A DNA stretch of 64,000 nucleotides from Gymnopus androsaceus JB14 (GCA_009733575.1 ML769662.1:1-64000), one strand, 5' to 3'. Counted from the stretch's first letter, positions 36,001 to 46,860 are shown. The notes: generated by a model not told the origin, from the letters alone. A program made the numbers and translations.

Positions 36001-36523
36001 TGCGTCCCGCATACAAACGCTACCTCGTCGCCACTCCCCCTCCCATCCTCGTCATTCATCTGAAACGGTTCCAACAAATCAACAAGAACCCCATCATGTC
36101 GTTTTCGAGCGGGTTCAAGAAGCTCGAGGATTATGTGGCGTTTCCCGAGTATTTTGACTTGACGCCGTTTCTTGCGCCGAAGAAGGAAGATTTTGGATTG
36201 GGGAAGGGCGCTAGAGATGATGTGAAGGAACGTTGCATGTACCGACTCTACGCTGTGGTGGTGCACATAGGTAACATGGTGAGTTTTGTGAACTTTACAA
36301 TGGTAGCATGATTTTAAAGGACCTTTTTCAGCTCGGGGGACATTACATCTCCTATACTGCCCTACCGGATATGCCCACCCAAGCTGATTCGGCAAGTCCA
36401 CCGCCATCGCCAGCTAATGGACGTAGACAGTGGGCTTATATATCTGATACTGTTGTTCGGCTCACCACTCTCGAAGAAGTGCTTAAAGCCAAGGCGTACA
36501 TTTGTATGTATGAACGTATATAA
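33008..36523 (+). CDS. USP-type ubiquitin hydrolase (USP16/45-like)
   Basis: A cysteine protease that removes ubiquitin. It starts at ATG 33008. The Cys box is LINHGNTCFMNSVLQG, followed across introns by IYDQKWVNSMPIGD, QQDAHEFLRILLDAMR (the second conserved box), and MLFGGQLTSILVCQKCKHVS, the first half of a zinc knuckle; CRRCWK near 35150 supplies the second CxxC. Between them lies an insert of about 350 residues rich in Ser, Pro, Glu and Lys. The His box is LGGHYISYTALPDMP and the end is WAYISDTVVRL. Four or five introns. The frame changes in the insert between about 33975 and 34010, from KMGMGGGKAK to a Pro-rich frame, and needs one added or two removed bases. Otherwise all catalytic parts are kept. 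Confidence 0.88.
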
Positions 36524-36794
36524 CTACTATAGCCTGGTGGCTAGTTTGCGCGTTAAATTATTGTTTACTGTTTTCGTGCGGACTGTAGCTAATGTAATTA
36601 CGCGTTATATCTATAACTCTTGTAGACAGAAATAAATGTATCTATGTATTACAAGCCTTGGTATCCTTAGCCTATATAATTTTTATGACTCGGACAATCG
36701 GGACAGTCGGACTCTGGTCGGACTCAAGAGTCCGAATTTTAGTTTAAATAGATAGCGGCGCTAACTTTTTTTTTCCAGCTTCACTCCCTCCACC
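36524..36794. promoter_or_regulatory. Upstream region of ILV5
   Basis: A 271-bp gap. It holds clustered GACTCGGA-like words and a small hairpin, CGGACT-CAAG-AGTCCG (about 36718-36733). A T-rich tract stands just before the ATG. Confidence 0.35.
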
Positions 36795-38379
36795 ATGGCA
36801 TCCCTCGCATCTCGTCCTGCATCCCAAGCCCTGCGTAACGCTATTCGTCGTCGCGCTCCCCGCGCTGTTTCAGCAGTAACGAAACCCCAAGCTGCATCTT
36901 ACTCTCTTTTGGCGAAAGCTGCAAAAATTACCCCAAAATCTTCCATTGAGGTTCGTGTTTGGACTTCTATTTTACCGTTATGTTCTTGCTAATCTTTAAT
37001 TTACGTTCTTGCTTCTATTAGGGAGCTCGTGGAATTAAGACTCTGGACTTTGCTGGAACAAAGGAGGTCGTGTATGAGCGAAGTGACTGGCCGTTGGCAA
37101 AACTCCAGGATTATTTCAAAAACGACACTCTTGCTCTTATTGGGTACGGGTCGCAGGGCCATGGTCAAGGCTTGAACGCTCGCGACAATGGGCTCAACGT
37201 TATTGTTGGTGTCCGAAAAGACGGAGAGAGTTGGAAGCAGGCCATCGAAGATGGTTGGGTACGAGTCATTTCTGCATTTCAAATCTGAACGTATTCAAAC
37301 TTATTTACAGGTGCCTGGTGAAACTCTTTTCCCTATTGAAGAAGCCATTAAGAAGGGAACTATCATCATGAACCTTCTTTCTGACGCTGCGCAATCTCAG
37401 ACCTGGCCTGAGGTTGCTCCCCTCATCACGAAAGGGAAGACACTGTACTTCTCCCATGGTTTCTCTGTTGTCTACAAAGAAGACACCAAGGTCATTCCTC
37501 CCACTGACGTTGATGTCATTCTTGTTGCACCCAAGGGTTCTGGCCGTACCGTCCGTACTCTCTTTAAGGAGGGACGTGGAATCAACTCTTCCGTCGCTGT
37601 CTTCCAGGACGTGACTGGCAAGGCCAAGGAGAAGGCCATTGCTCTTGGTGTTGGTATCGGTTCCGGCTACATGTACGACACTACCTTTGAGAAAGAGGTT
37701 TACTCTGATCTCTACGGTGAACGTGGTGTGGTAAGTGATGTTGTATGTTTTAACGATTCGGAATCTGACCTGTTGCTTTTTCTACAGCTTATGGGAGCTA
37801 TCCGTAAGTCTTGCCTTTCATTTAATGGTCCCCGGAATGTAACATTTATTTTATTCAGAGGGATTGTTCCTTGCTCAATACCAAGTCCTTCGTAAAAATG
37901 GCCACACTCCCTCAGAAGCTTTCAACGAAACCGTCGAAGAAGCTACACAATCTCTCTATCCCTTGATCGGTGCGAAAGGGTAAGTGATATACATAATCTT
38001 GAGTTCTGAACAAATCGCTTACTCTTTTTTTCTCGACGCGTCATAGAATGGACTACATGTACAACGCGTGCTCAACGACTGCTCGTCGTGGTGCTCTTGA
38101 CTGGGCACCCATCTTCGAAAAAGCCAATGTGCCCATCTTCGAGCAGCTGTACGAGAGCGTGAAGAACGGCACCGAAACCCGCAAGTCGCTTGAGTTCAAC
38201 GGAAGGTCAACGTACAGGAAAGATCTTGCGGCGGAGCTTGAGGTCATCAACAACCAGGAGATCTGGCGTGCAGGTAAAGTACTACGCTTGTTGCATGGAA
38301 CGATGATTCCTGATGTTTATAACTCTTAGGCAAAACTGTTCGATCACTGCGCCCTGACTACAAGCCCGAGTCGGAATGA
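36795..38379 (+). CDS. ILV5: Ketol-acid reductoisomerase, mitochondrial
   Basis: Second step of valine and isoleucine synthesis: NADPH- and Mg-dependent rearrangement and reduction of acetolactate. It starts at ATG 36795 with an Arg-rich mitochondrial presequence ([18 protein letters not shown]). The NADPH-binding motif is [19 protein letters not shown], followed by [13 protein letters not shown] and MNLLSDAAQ. The Mg-binding helix is [14 protein letters not shown]. Further blocks are [52 protein letters not shown] and [13 protein letters not shown]. Six introns. The stop is TGA 38377-38379. Length, about 400 residues, is normal for fungi and it reads through without a break. Confidence 0.96.
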
Positions 38380-38845
38380 AGTGTCCGTGCAGAGGATAAT
38401 TTCCAAATAAAAAAACGCGCTTAGTTGTACTTCGAGTTAAATACGATGCGCTCTTTCTGTGCCATTCGTATAACAGCTCTAATGAGGTATATATTACCAA
38501 CAATATGAATATAAACAATGCTATAGGAAGGAACCTTTCCTAATTAGATGCTGAAGTGAACTCTCAGCATATCAGACTTGTCAGACTAGTCAGACTTGTC
38601 ACACCTAGGCAGAAACTTCGAGTGAGATGCTTCTCTTGTCGGAAGTAGGTGGGCGGCAACTTCAATATGCTGAATAGCGCTGGTACTTCATGAGAAACGC
38701 GTATACGCGTCGCGTACTACTCAAGGTAGGAGAAAAGTTGCATGAAACGCCTTCCAACCCAACATACAATTTCAAGATCAAGCTCTGGTGCAACGGGAAG
38801 AGAAGTTCATTCAAGTTCACCACATAATACTAGGCTAGTATCCCT
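38380..38845. repeat. 3' flank of reductase copy A (repeated at C and D)
   Basis: From about 38690 on, this DNA matches the flanks at 55310-55490 and 58330-58502. Shared words are ATGAGAAACG, GAGAAAAGTTGCA and GGGAAGAGAAGTTCATT. The first 300 bp are the ILV5 3' flank, with tandem CAGACTTGTCA words near 38570-38600. Confidence 0.6.
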
Positions 38846-40103
38846 TCAAGCCACGGTATAAACCAGCTTCTCCCTACTATACTTCCCATCTCTCATGATC
38901 TCAAGACCCTCATGGATCTGCTCCAGCCCACCCTGCATGTGTCTCAAACGCTGAGTATTGAACCTGGGACTTCCCTCGCCCTCCTTCCAGTTCTCTAGGA
39001 TGCAAGGCATGTATTCGGAAACGTATTCCAACGCGGCGGCCTTGTCTCGAGGCATGGCAGGTAACTCGAGAAAACCGCCAAATGTTAGAGCAGACCCAAT
39101 TTCGGTGTAGACGAGGATGAATTCTACATGGACGTCTTTGCGGCGGTTTCTGGTCGTTTCGGGTACCAGAAGAGCCGTGATAATGTTACCTCCACGAGAA
39201 GCAGACATAGCGTCCTAGATCAATGGAGTAGGTGTGGATTCAAGGAAATCAAGAAATCATACTCACGACACACGCGTCCGTGCTTCCCTTTTCACAAGCC
39301 GTATCCAATCCGTAAATGATACCTTCCTCACCAGCGGTAGCCTGGATCTGCTTCGTTACATCCGGAGCTTTGTAGTCAAAGCAAGCCTCTGCACCGAGAG
39401 CCTTGAGCTCTTCATGTGCCGCTACACTCGCCGTCACAAAAACTTTCAAACCTGAGAGTACCGCAAGTTGTACAGCGTGGTGCCCGACGGCGGTAGATCC
39501 ACCCCAAATTAGGATGGATTCGCGTTTGGGGTTTGGGCTAAGGGGTTTGGGGATGTTCAGACGCATGTAGAAGGCTTGGACAGCGGTAAGGTGAGGGATA
39601 GGGAAGGACGCGGCTTCTTCGTAGGACATAGACTTGGGAAGTTTGAAGCAAACAGCTGCGACGAAACGCACATATTCCGAGTAAGCACCATTATCGGTTT
39701 GGAACGAGCCTCCAAAACTGTTCATGTTTATGACTTGAGAAATGAAAGCACAAACATGAAGAAGGAGCTCACGTAAATCCAGAGGCACGATCGCCTACTT
39801 GCAAGTGCTTTACAGCGGAGCCAACTTTGACTACATCGCCTGCAGCATCACAACCAGCGATAGTTCCAGGTTTTCCGCGCGGTCCTATAGCATGTTTCCA
39901 GTGGGATTCAACCCAACTGCACGAACAAGGATCTGGTAAATGAGATTAGTATGAGAGCAATGAAGTTGAAGGCCACCTACGATGATCTGATCTTCAGGAA
40001 GGTTCTTCACCAAATCCTGTGATGCAAAAGGAATCTCGATGACCTTGACGGTCTTGTCCGACTGGATCTGGAGTGCTTTAATAGTTTCGGGTAAGGAGGC
40101 CAT
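38846..40103 (-). pseudogene. TOXD-like reductase, copy A (frameshifted)
   Basis: One of four paralogous medium-chain dehydrogenase/reductase genes. It starts at ATG 40101-40103 (MASLPETIKALQIQ). Later exons carry the Rossmann region GGSTAVGHHAVQLAVLSGLK and the C-terminal NWKEGEGSPRFNTQRLRHMQ. In exon 2 the other copies read NPTDWKHA. Copy A lacks four bases (CAGT near 39901, where B has CAGTCAGT), so the frame is lost just after NPT and a stop follows. The rest is well preserved, which suggests a young lesion. The family lacks the structural zinc cysteines and resembles TOXD-type enoyl reductases and quinone oxidoreductases. Confidence 0.72.
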
Positions 40104-40460
40104 TGATGATAATTAGAGGGCATTCGAAAGAAGGTCTTTTTAAATTGTAGTTAGAATAAATTAAGAATAACAATCGTCCAGTAATGACTGAGCTGTGACC
40201 GAAGCCATTACAAAGCTCGCAAGTATCGATTGGTAACCAGCGAACGCTAGATGTGCCATCAGGATACCGCGCCCACAATGATAGACGTCAGACGTTCCTC
40301 CAGCATCGAGAGATTCCAGTCGCTGAGCGCTGGGCACTTCCTTGAGAGCCTGAACAGAACCGATTGCGTCGGTTGTCAAGAATAGGACCGATTTGGATGC
40401 AAGCATCGACAAACGATTTACTAGTGCGTTGGGTCGATGATAATAAGCGCCTGTTGGGAC
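40104..40460. repeat. 5' flank shared by reductase copies A, B and C
   Basis: Upstream DNA conserved at 51259-51610 and 56799-57120. It includes TTGATGATAATTAGAGGGCA next to the ATG and GAGCTGTGACCGAAGCCATT further out. A minus-strand frame beginning MLASK is kept in three copies (40161-40412, 51363-51557, 56909-57097) but changes length, so it is more likely repeat than gene. The octamer TAAGCGCC is at 40442-40449 here and degenerate in the B flank. Confidence 0.6.
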
Positions 40461-40844
40461 TGTACCATCATGGCATCTCGAGCTCCTTCTATATATCTCT
40501 CACCTTCTGACACCTCACTTAGCGGGGAGCCACCTTTGAACTATGCGTTCTCCACCTATTGGTGTACCCGGATCCTTGTTCACTAAGATGTACGCTCGGG
40601 CCCGACAGTGCTTTGTCCTCACTGCTGTAAGGATATTTTAGTCTGGCGCTCTTGCCCCCAGTGCCCGTCAGTACACTGCTTCTGCAGATACGATGTACCT
40701 CACCTTTCATCACCTCTCCGATGCCACTGCGGAGGCACTTGTCTCGCATGTGAACTGCATGTTGACTCAACTCGTTATAATTTTACTAGTAGTATTCAGG
40801 AAATCAAAGAAATAAAATGTCTGCAAACAACTTACAGATATTGA

Positions 40845-40985
40845 TATTTATTTAGTCTTACACTGTTTCTTATGCTCTGACCAGTGCAATTTCTGGCACT
40901 GACTATCGCAATGTCTGTGAATGGCCACAAGATTCACTGGTCGCATTCTTCTGTAATAATATCCATCGCGTGGGGGAAATTAGCG
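40845..40985 (-). pseudogene. Last exon of MYND-2, duplicated fragment
   Basis: Matches 51985-52120 almost base for base: TTTAGTCTTACACTGTTTCT, GCAATTTCTGGCACTGACTA and TAATAATATCCA. On the minus strand it encodes the end of a MYND finger (CQKLHWSEHKKQCKTK). The rest of the gene is absent. It sits beyond reductase copy A just as MYND-2 sits beyond copy B, so reductase and MYND 3' end were copied as one piece. Confidence 0.75.
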
Positions 40986-41924
40986 GGAACGAATGGGAAT
41001 TTGGAGGTGGATTCTTGCGAAGTCTCGGAGACGACAGCATTTACCGATCGGCTTCGCGTGGAGACATGTAGTGAAGCTGATGTAGTGAAGCTGATGTAGT
41101 GGAGGCTGAGGAAGAGCTGTTCACGGGAATCAATTTCAAGATCACGGGCGCTTATTGTCTGCCTAACTTCAAGTCATATCTGACAGGACCTGGCCTCGGC
41201 TGCCCTTAAATGCTCTCAAGTTCAAAAAAAACCCCATAAGCTTTCAATGTGTTGCAATAGTGCACTATTTTAGATCAAATGAAGAAAGTCTCATCCAAGA
41301 TTCTTTTACACTCGTCGCTACCATCACTGGTGTGCTCTGCCCTCCCGCCTAGATCTCTTTTTTTCCGCATGTTCCACGTTGCCTCTGTCGGCGATTCTCA
41401 CTTCCGAGACCCTTGTCAGCTATAGCCAAGTTAGTTTTCCCGATCAAGCAGTCTGCTGTGCACCGTACGACGGCTGAATTATCTTGCTTGATACCCTCCG
41501 GATTCAACAGGAGCTCGATTTCCCGCCTCAGCGATGCATTGCTGGCCCGGGAAACTCCAAAAATTCCATCGTAAAACAGTCTTTTTCTTTTTAATGTTGA
41601 AGCTATCATTCAGGCGTTCTAGTCGATGACTTTGACCACCGCACTAGTTCAAATCCTAGGACGTGTGGCAAGCTCCGCCCTCTGTAATATCGGTAGGTTC
41701 GTTTGTTGACATCGCGGAATCAAGTCATGTTTTCGCTACTAGCAATGCTACCGACGGCGCTCGCGTCGTGAGTTCTGAGAACTCTTCATACTCCGGCGCA
41801 CAGTGAATGGTCGAGCTTGCAGTGTCGACGTGGCTCTCAGATGAGGGTTTCACCGTATCTTTCACTTCGATGTTTGATTCAAGGTGATGAAGCGCTATAG
41901 GATCATGAGTCCATTGGGTTTTAC
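40986..41924. other. Intergenic, no gene recognised
   Basis: Contains a short direct repeat (GTGAAGCTGATGTA twice, 41071-41098) and the octamer GGCGCTTA at 41147-41154. No convincing coding frame. Confidence 0.4.
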
Positions 41925-42235
41925 ATAAATACATATCTAATAAATAAATCACAACGTAGTACAGGAATGTGCAAAAGCAATACTGACAACGACGAGCAGC
42001 AAAACGAAAGTGATAAGAAAATACAACATACATACATATCAAATAAATAAATCACAGCGTCCAGCAATGTCCGAAAGCAATACTTACAACGACGAGCAGC
42101 AAAACGCGAGCGACGGAAGATACAACATGATACAGTACATACATACCCAATAAATAAATCACAGTGACCAGCAATGTGAAAGCAATACTTACAACGACGA
42201 GCAGTAAAACGAAAGCGACAGGAAAATACAAAATA
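41925..42235. repeat. Tandem repeat, three units of about 105 bp
   Basis: The anchor AATAAATAAATCACA recurs at about 41939, 42043 and 42150. Each is followed about 40 bp later by GCAATACTTACAACGACGAG (first unit GACAAC). On the minus strand the latter reads CTCGTCGTTGTAAGTATTGC, a good splice-donor consensus, in units two and three. The array lies just downstream of the zinc-finger gene. Confidence 0.75.
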
Positions 42236-42259
42236 CAATCGTTACAGAGGCGTAAGAAT

Positions 42260-43275
42260 TCAAATACAGGAAGCAATGATTGATTCGTACGAAGCTCGCT
42301 CAAGTTGGATTCGTGCGCGCCAGACCTGAATGACAGGGCATCTGGATTTTTTGTCATGGCGCCTCCAAGATTGATGGTATGAGAACTTGGCTTTACAATG
42401 CACGCAGGTATATGGCTTGTTCTTTTTGTGTTTAACTTCGATGTGATCTGGAATGAGTTTTGGTTAAACAAAAATAAAAACTAGAGGATGGTATTACTTA
42501 CTTCTCAAACTCTGCTTGCTTCGAAGCTTCCCACCGCATTCTGGACAGTCGAAAAACCGGACTACTCTTTTCGATGACGGTGCGGTCTGCGAAAGTGATG
42601 ACAGCACAGATCGTGAAGACTGGGTGAAGTTCGCAGGAGGAGGAGGTGCGAGGTTGTGCTGCGACGCAGTGAATTCCGCCACTTGTGCAACCGAGCGCCA
42701 CTGTAAACCTAGTTCAGACTTGGGAGAAAATGGGCTGAACATAGACAAAGGTGCGACCCATGCGATGCCATACTGTGATGGAGTTGGATCTACAGCTTGA
42801 CCTAGTACTGGGCGATAATTCAGACTGGGTGTGATAAGTTGTGTTTCTATCATGTGCATTTACTCAGTCATCTGTCGAGTAGGAAAAAATTACAAACCTT
42901 CCTGAGCCTTCCAATTGGGCTGCAATTGTCCAGAAAATTGTAATTGGATTCCGTCGTCGAAGTCGGGAAGAAGTAGCTCCAAATTGTCCACTCCCTGGCC
43001 GGTCTGACTACTGACGGAACTTGAATCTTCAAAAAGATGGATGAAGAAGTGGTACTCACCCTCTATGCCATTCGGAAAGTAGACCGAAACGCTGATCATC
43101 GATGTCCGCGAATGAGTTGTTATACAAGCTGCCAGTAGGCATTAATGAAAGTTAACTATCAAATGCATTAAGAAGATCAATACCTTGTACTCTGGCAGCG
43201 GGTACACCTGGACCACATCGAAAAGGGGTTTCCACAATGGGTACAAGCTTGGTTGATCAAAGTCGGAATTTGCAT
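42260..43275 (-). CDS. Small zinc-finger protein (CxxC knuckle plus C2H2)
   Basis: Multi-exon, with likely start ATG 43273-43275 (MQIPTLINQ) and stop TGA 42260-42262. The N-terminus has ACTHCGNPFSMWSRCTRCQS, two CxxC pairs as in the first half of a MYND finger, with no second half. A middle part reads PNWKAQEG and PPPPANFTQSSRSVLSSLSQ. The C-terminus has two C2H2-like fingers: FDCPECGGKLRSKQSL joined across an intron to DHIEVKH, and YTCVHCKAKFSYHQSWRRH. The second is a clean C-x2-C-x12-H finger, so nucleic-acid binding is likely. The borders of the second and third exons are uncertain because two frames are open there. Confidence 0.55.
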
Positions 43276-45160
43276 CGAGTCTTCAAGAGAATAATTCGAA
43301 AGAAAATAATAAAAGTGTGGACAGGAAGGATGTGAAAATTTAGATGAATCGATGTGGCTCGTATTTAAATCGAGTAAAAAAAGCAAAAGGCCGCTTGCAT
43401 CCGCCACATTGGGTTGGCAAGAGAAAGCGCAACTGAGTTTTGATCAAGTTTTGATGGTAAATTGTTCTCGGAAGTGTGGCGCAAAAATATTTGATCACAT
43501 ATAGTATAGTAAGTTGAAACATCAAATGAGCTGACGAACTTCCTTGCGAACAGGACATAAGCCACCAAACCAGAATATTGACACATCGGCAACTTGAGTT
43601 AGTAACATCCTAGAGCTCCGAGAGTATCTCCAGTGGTCAAGACGGCCTGAAGTAGGAGTCTCGACTGCTTGCCACAACGGCGGGAGCATTAGGTGCCCGC
43701 AGCGCGCATACAGGCGCTATGCATGTAGTGCGGAACCCGGCTGTTTCTCAATGGGACCGCGCCGTTTTATCTATCTACCTACCTACCATTGCAAACAGTG
43801 CCGGAGGCACATGCGAAAGGAAAAGTCAGCGCAGTGCGCTGAAAGGTTTCATGCATCGGAACCCAAAATAATTCTTGCATGCCATTCACCATCCGTCAAA
43901 CGTACCGGTCACCGCCTACCATCAGTTTCTCAACAGCAGCGGAATGTATATTTCAATAAAATTTCCCTTGCCAACAAGCAGGATTCAGGAATATCTGCAT
44001 ACGTATAGCTGTAGAAGGACGAAAATTAGCTGACAACGATAGTACTGCAGCACATCCTGTCAATTAATAATGCGGCTTGCGACTTTGAGAATAAAGTGGA
44101 TATACAGCTGTGTCTGGGCCTTTCTTCCCCCAGGAAGGAATGTACTGTTTAAGAAAACACGTCGTTCTCGTATCCCCAAAAGTATGCTGGTTTCAGTCAA
44201 CGTGGTGAATGATTTCTGATTATAAAGGTAATCTCCGATTACTTTATATATGACTCGGAATCGTCGAGTTTCGGACTCGTAATGTTCTTAGTAAAATGTT
44301 GGAACTTGAAAGCAAGACTGAAAGAGTCATAAGCGCCTGTGTCTGTGCGGCGTGTAAGGAAGGTTCACGGTTGTTGGCAAGGAGCTTTCATGCCGTAGTA
44401 TTATTGCATGTCGGGTAGCTATAATACAAAACTTGTAGCCAGACTCCAGAGGTATGCTTCCTCTGTTTTCCGACTCTCCTTGAAGTCGACAGTGTTCAAC
44501 ACCTCCGATCCCCCCAAAAAGTGAATTCCTACGCATTACGCAAAACTTAGTACTCGGCGCTATCTCCGCGACAACAGACAGGCCATTTTTTTAGGTGTAC
44601 CAGTACTCATTTGACCCAACTCAAAGCTGAGGGTTGTGAGACCCCCCGCTCATTCTTAGCCATCGTAAGTACCTCCATCCTATCTGTCGTGCTCGCTTAT
44701 GCCTTCCCTCGAGTGAAGTTGCGATCGGACTGCAGTATTCATTCATAGACTAGCCGCTGCTAATCTTTACTAATAACTTCCTCCCCGCTGGCTCCTTTTC
44801 CCATCAAAAGACAGGATCACGGTTTTCGGAGTCAAGTGTCTAGAATACAGCAGCCTTCTGTTCTTGAATACCTTCTGTGGAATCACTGAACTATACATCA
44901 AGAAGTTAAAATAGTATTCAAAATCAAACTCCTCGTCCTAATCGCTTAATACTCTAGTAGTGGAGCTAGTAGTACCGCTATGCTTGCTGAATTCTGCGAA
45001 CATGAGCACCCCGGGCCCCCGCTGGTGGCATGCAATGCAAACCTAGGCCACTTTGAAATTTCGCCAAAGTGATGCAAGAAATTCAGTTCTGGTGGGACTT
45101 GTGGACGAATGAATGGAACGGAATAGCAACAACGAATCTTTTGAAGTGGCCTAGTTTTTC
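43276..45160. other. Intergenic, no gene recognised
   Basis: Nearly 1.9 kb. Visible are a CTAT/CTAC microsatellite-like stretch (43769-43790), GACTCGG words near 44250-44280 like those before ILV5, and TAAGCGCC at 44330-44337. Open frames lack family features. Confidence 0.45.
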
Positions 45161-45164
45161 TGGT

Positions 45165-45745
45165 ATAGCTGTAATAGATATGTCTCGGTGTTTTTGAATC
45201 ATGTCCATTGAAGTAAACATGCTTACTGGTAAGTACCTCATGAGTCTAAAAGGAAGACATGGAACACCCGAGTAGATAGAGGGTAGCAACATATTCGCGT
45301 TTCAATGGCTGGAATAGCTGTAATAGATAGAATCATGTCCATCAAAGCAAACATGCTTACTAGTAAGTATCTCGCGAGTCTAAAAGGAAAACACAGAACA
45401 CCCGAGTAGATAGAGGGTAACAACATATTCGCGTAATCTAATAACTGGAATAACATCAGAACACGAGATAGGTAATACTGTAATAGAAGAATCATGTCAT
45501 CAAAGCAAACATGCTTACTAGTAAGTATCTCGCGAGTCTAAAAGGAAAACACGGAACACCCGAGTAGATAGACTCGGGTAATGACATATTCGCGTTTCAA
45601 TGGCTGAAATAGCTGTAAGTGATAGATATGTCTTAGTGTTTTGAATCATGTTCATCGAAGCAAACATGCTTACTATTAAGTACCTCGCGAGTCTAAAAGG
45701 AAAACACGGAACGCCCGAATAGATAGAGGGTAACAACAAATTCAT
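45165..45745. repeat. Satellite-like tandem array with palindromic core
   Basis: Four units whose cores begin at about 45218, 45352, 45510 and 45665 (spacing 134, 158 and 155 bp). Each core reads catGCTTACTaGTAAGTa-c/t, then an 8-bp palindrome, then TCTAAAAGGA, followed by ACACCCGAGTAGATAGA. The 8-bp element is CTCATGAG in unit 1 and CTCGCGAG in units 2-4; both are perfect palindromes. CTTACTAGTAAG in units 2 and 3 is also palindromic and shows a splice-donor-like GTAAG on both strands. No coding role is evident. Confidence 0.8.
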
Positions 45746-46076
45746 GTTTCCAGAATTGCGATTATTAATACCTGATCGGTTTCTCTAGAGAAGCCGTCTC
45801 CTGCAATGCGCAGTACTCGCACTCATATCGGGCCCATTTCCCTACAAAGAATAGGAATATTAGACAATATATATTGAAAGGGAAAAGAAAGGAATCTAAC
45901 GTTCAAACTACAAGACACACACATTTTTGGAGGCACTGGATCCATATATATAAGTACCTAACGCCGAGGTATAATCCAGAACTTCATATTGTACGCCCAT
46001 CGCGCGCTGCAGTCTAATAACCACTATTTCCATACCTAGAATTGAAATCAATTCCAGTCAGACAACTTAGCCTTCT

Positions 46077-46590
46077 CTAAAAAGTAACCTCACCTTCTTC
46101 TTTAACAATAATATAAATTGCGGGTAACTTTGAAGTACTTATACCCGCATGGTCTTGCACCAAGGCCGACAAGTGCAAAGTCAGATCGATGGTTCTCCAT
46201 CTTCCTTGACAATGTATAGATAAGGATAGTATATTCCCGGCGCATTTCATGCGCCTTTTGGATGATGGCATTGACTCTCTGCGAGAAGGAGTTGTCGAGT
46301 ATATGAAGAGTAAGTAAGTAGTCTGCATTACGATTCAGTGTTTCGACCTTCCAAGGATGATTATTTGACATACCTTGCCACCTCTCAGCACATCGTAGCT
46401 CTGATGATTGAATACATCCATAACAAGTTGCGGAACAGCATCATGACCAACATAGTTGGATTATCTGCAATGAGGGACATACTTTGCCTCTCTAACTGTT
46501 CCGAGGTGAGTGTTAGTGGTGCCGGTATGATGACACCCTCTGGACCGACAGTTCCTGCCTGTATAATTTGGTATCCGTAAGTTCCGTCCA
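46077..46590 (-). pseudogene. Unassigned frame fused to a MYND-2 fragment
   Basis: Reading the minus strand gives GYQIIQAGTVGPEGVIIPAP, then DAVPQLVMDVFNHQSYDVLR and, after a possible intron, two alternative open frames (one reads SQRVNAIIQKAHEMRREYTI). It looks like helical-repeat sequence but does not match the MYND-2 exon that should follow the fragment next to it. It may be part of another gene joined to the MYND copy by rearrangement. The 330 bp before it (45746-46076) hold nothing I can name. Confidence 0.35.
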
Positions 46591-46860
46591 CAGAAAGACA
46601 AGACTGAGAAGCATATCTTTCTCAACAAACTTATTTCTGAGCAGAGAATCTTCGCAAATTTGCGGATAAATGCCGATTATACCTCTGACGATTTCTCTAT
46701 TCCTGTAAACCTTTGTCTAATCGGGAATAGACATCATGTGCATGGGATTAAATATCTTTGACCCCATTTGTCGTCGATATATCTAAAGCCAAACCTTCAT
46801 CAATAGCTGAACAAAGGATGCGAGATCATTAAACGTTACCTGAGTCATAGTCCAAAAACT
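46590..46860 (-). pseudogene. MYND-2 internal exon, duplicated fragment
   Basis: Near-copy of 53858-54110 in MYND-2, with shared words CAGAAAGACAAGACTGAGAA, TAAATGCCGATTATACCTCT and TGAACAAAGGATGCGAGAT. It has a deletion near 46715 and lacks both the start exon and the finger. Confidence 0.75.

Noticed and set aside
40161..40412. Conserved small ORF (MLASK start) upstream of reductase copies A, B and C
   Set aside because: It varies in length and frame among copies, so the conservation is explained by the shared duplicated flank.
41640..41670. tRNA B-box-like word AGTTCAAATCCT
   Set aside because: No matching acceptor stem or A-box at the right distance; I could not fold a cloverleaf around it.
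45083..45745. Minus-strand ORFs with repeated peptides inside the satellite array
   Set aside because: They arise from the tandem DNA repeat; the frames are broken between units and there is no independent coding signal.
43276..46076. Transposable element searched for in the gene-poor stretch
   Set aside because: No transposase or reverse-transcriptase motifs, and no terminal repeats or target-site duplications seen by eye.
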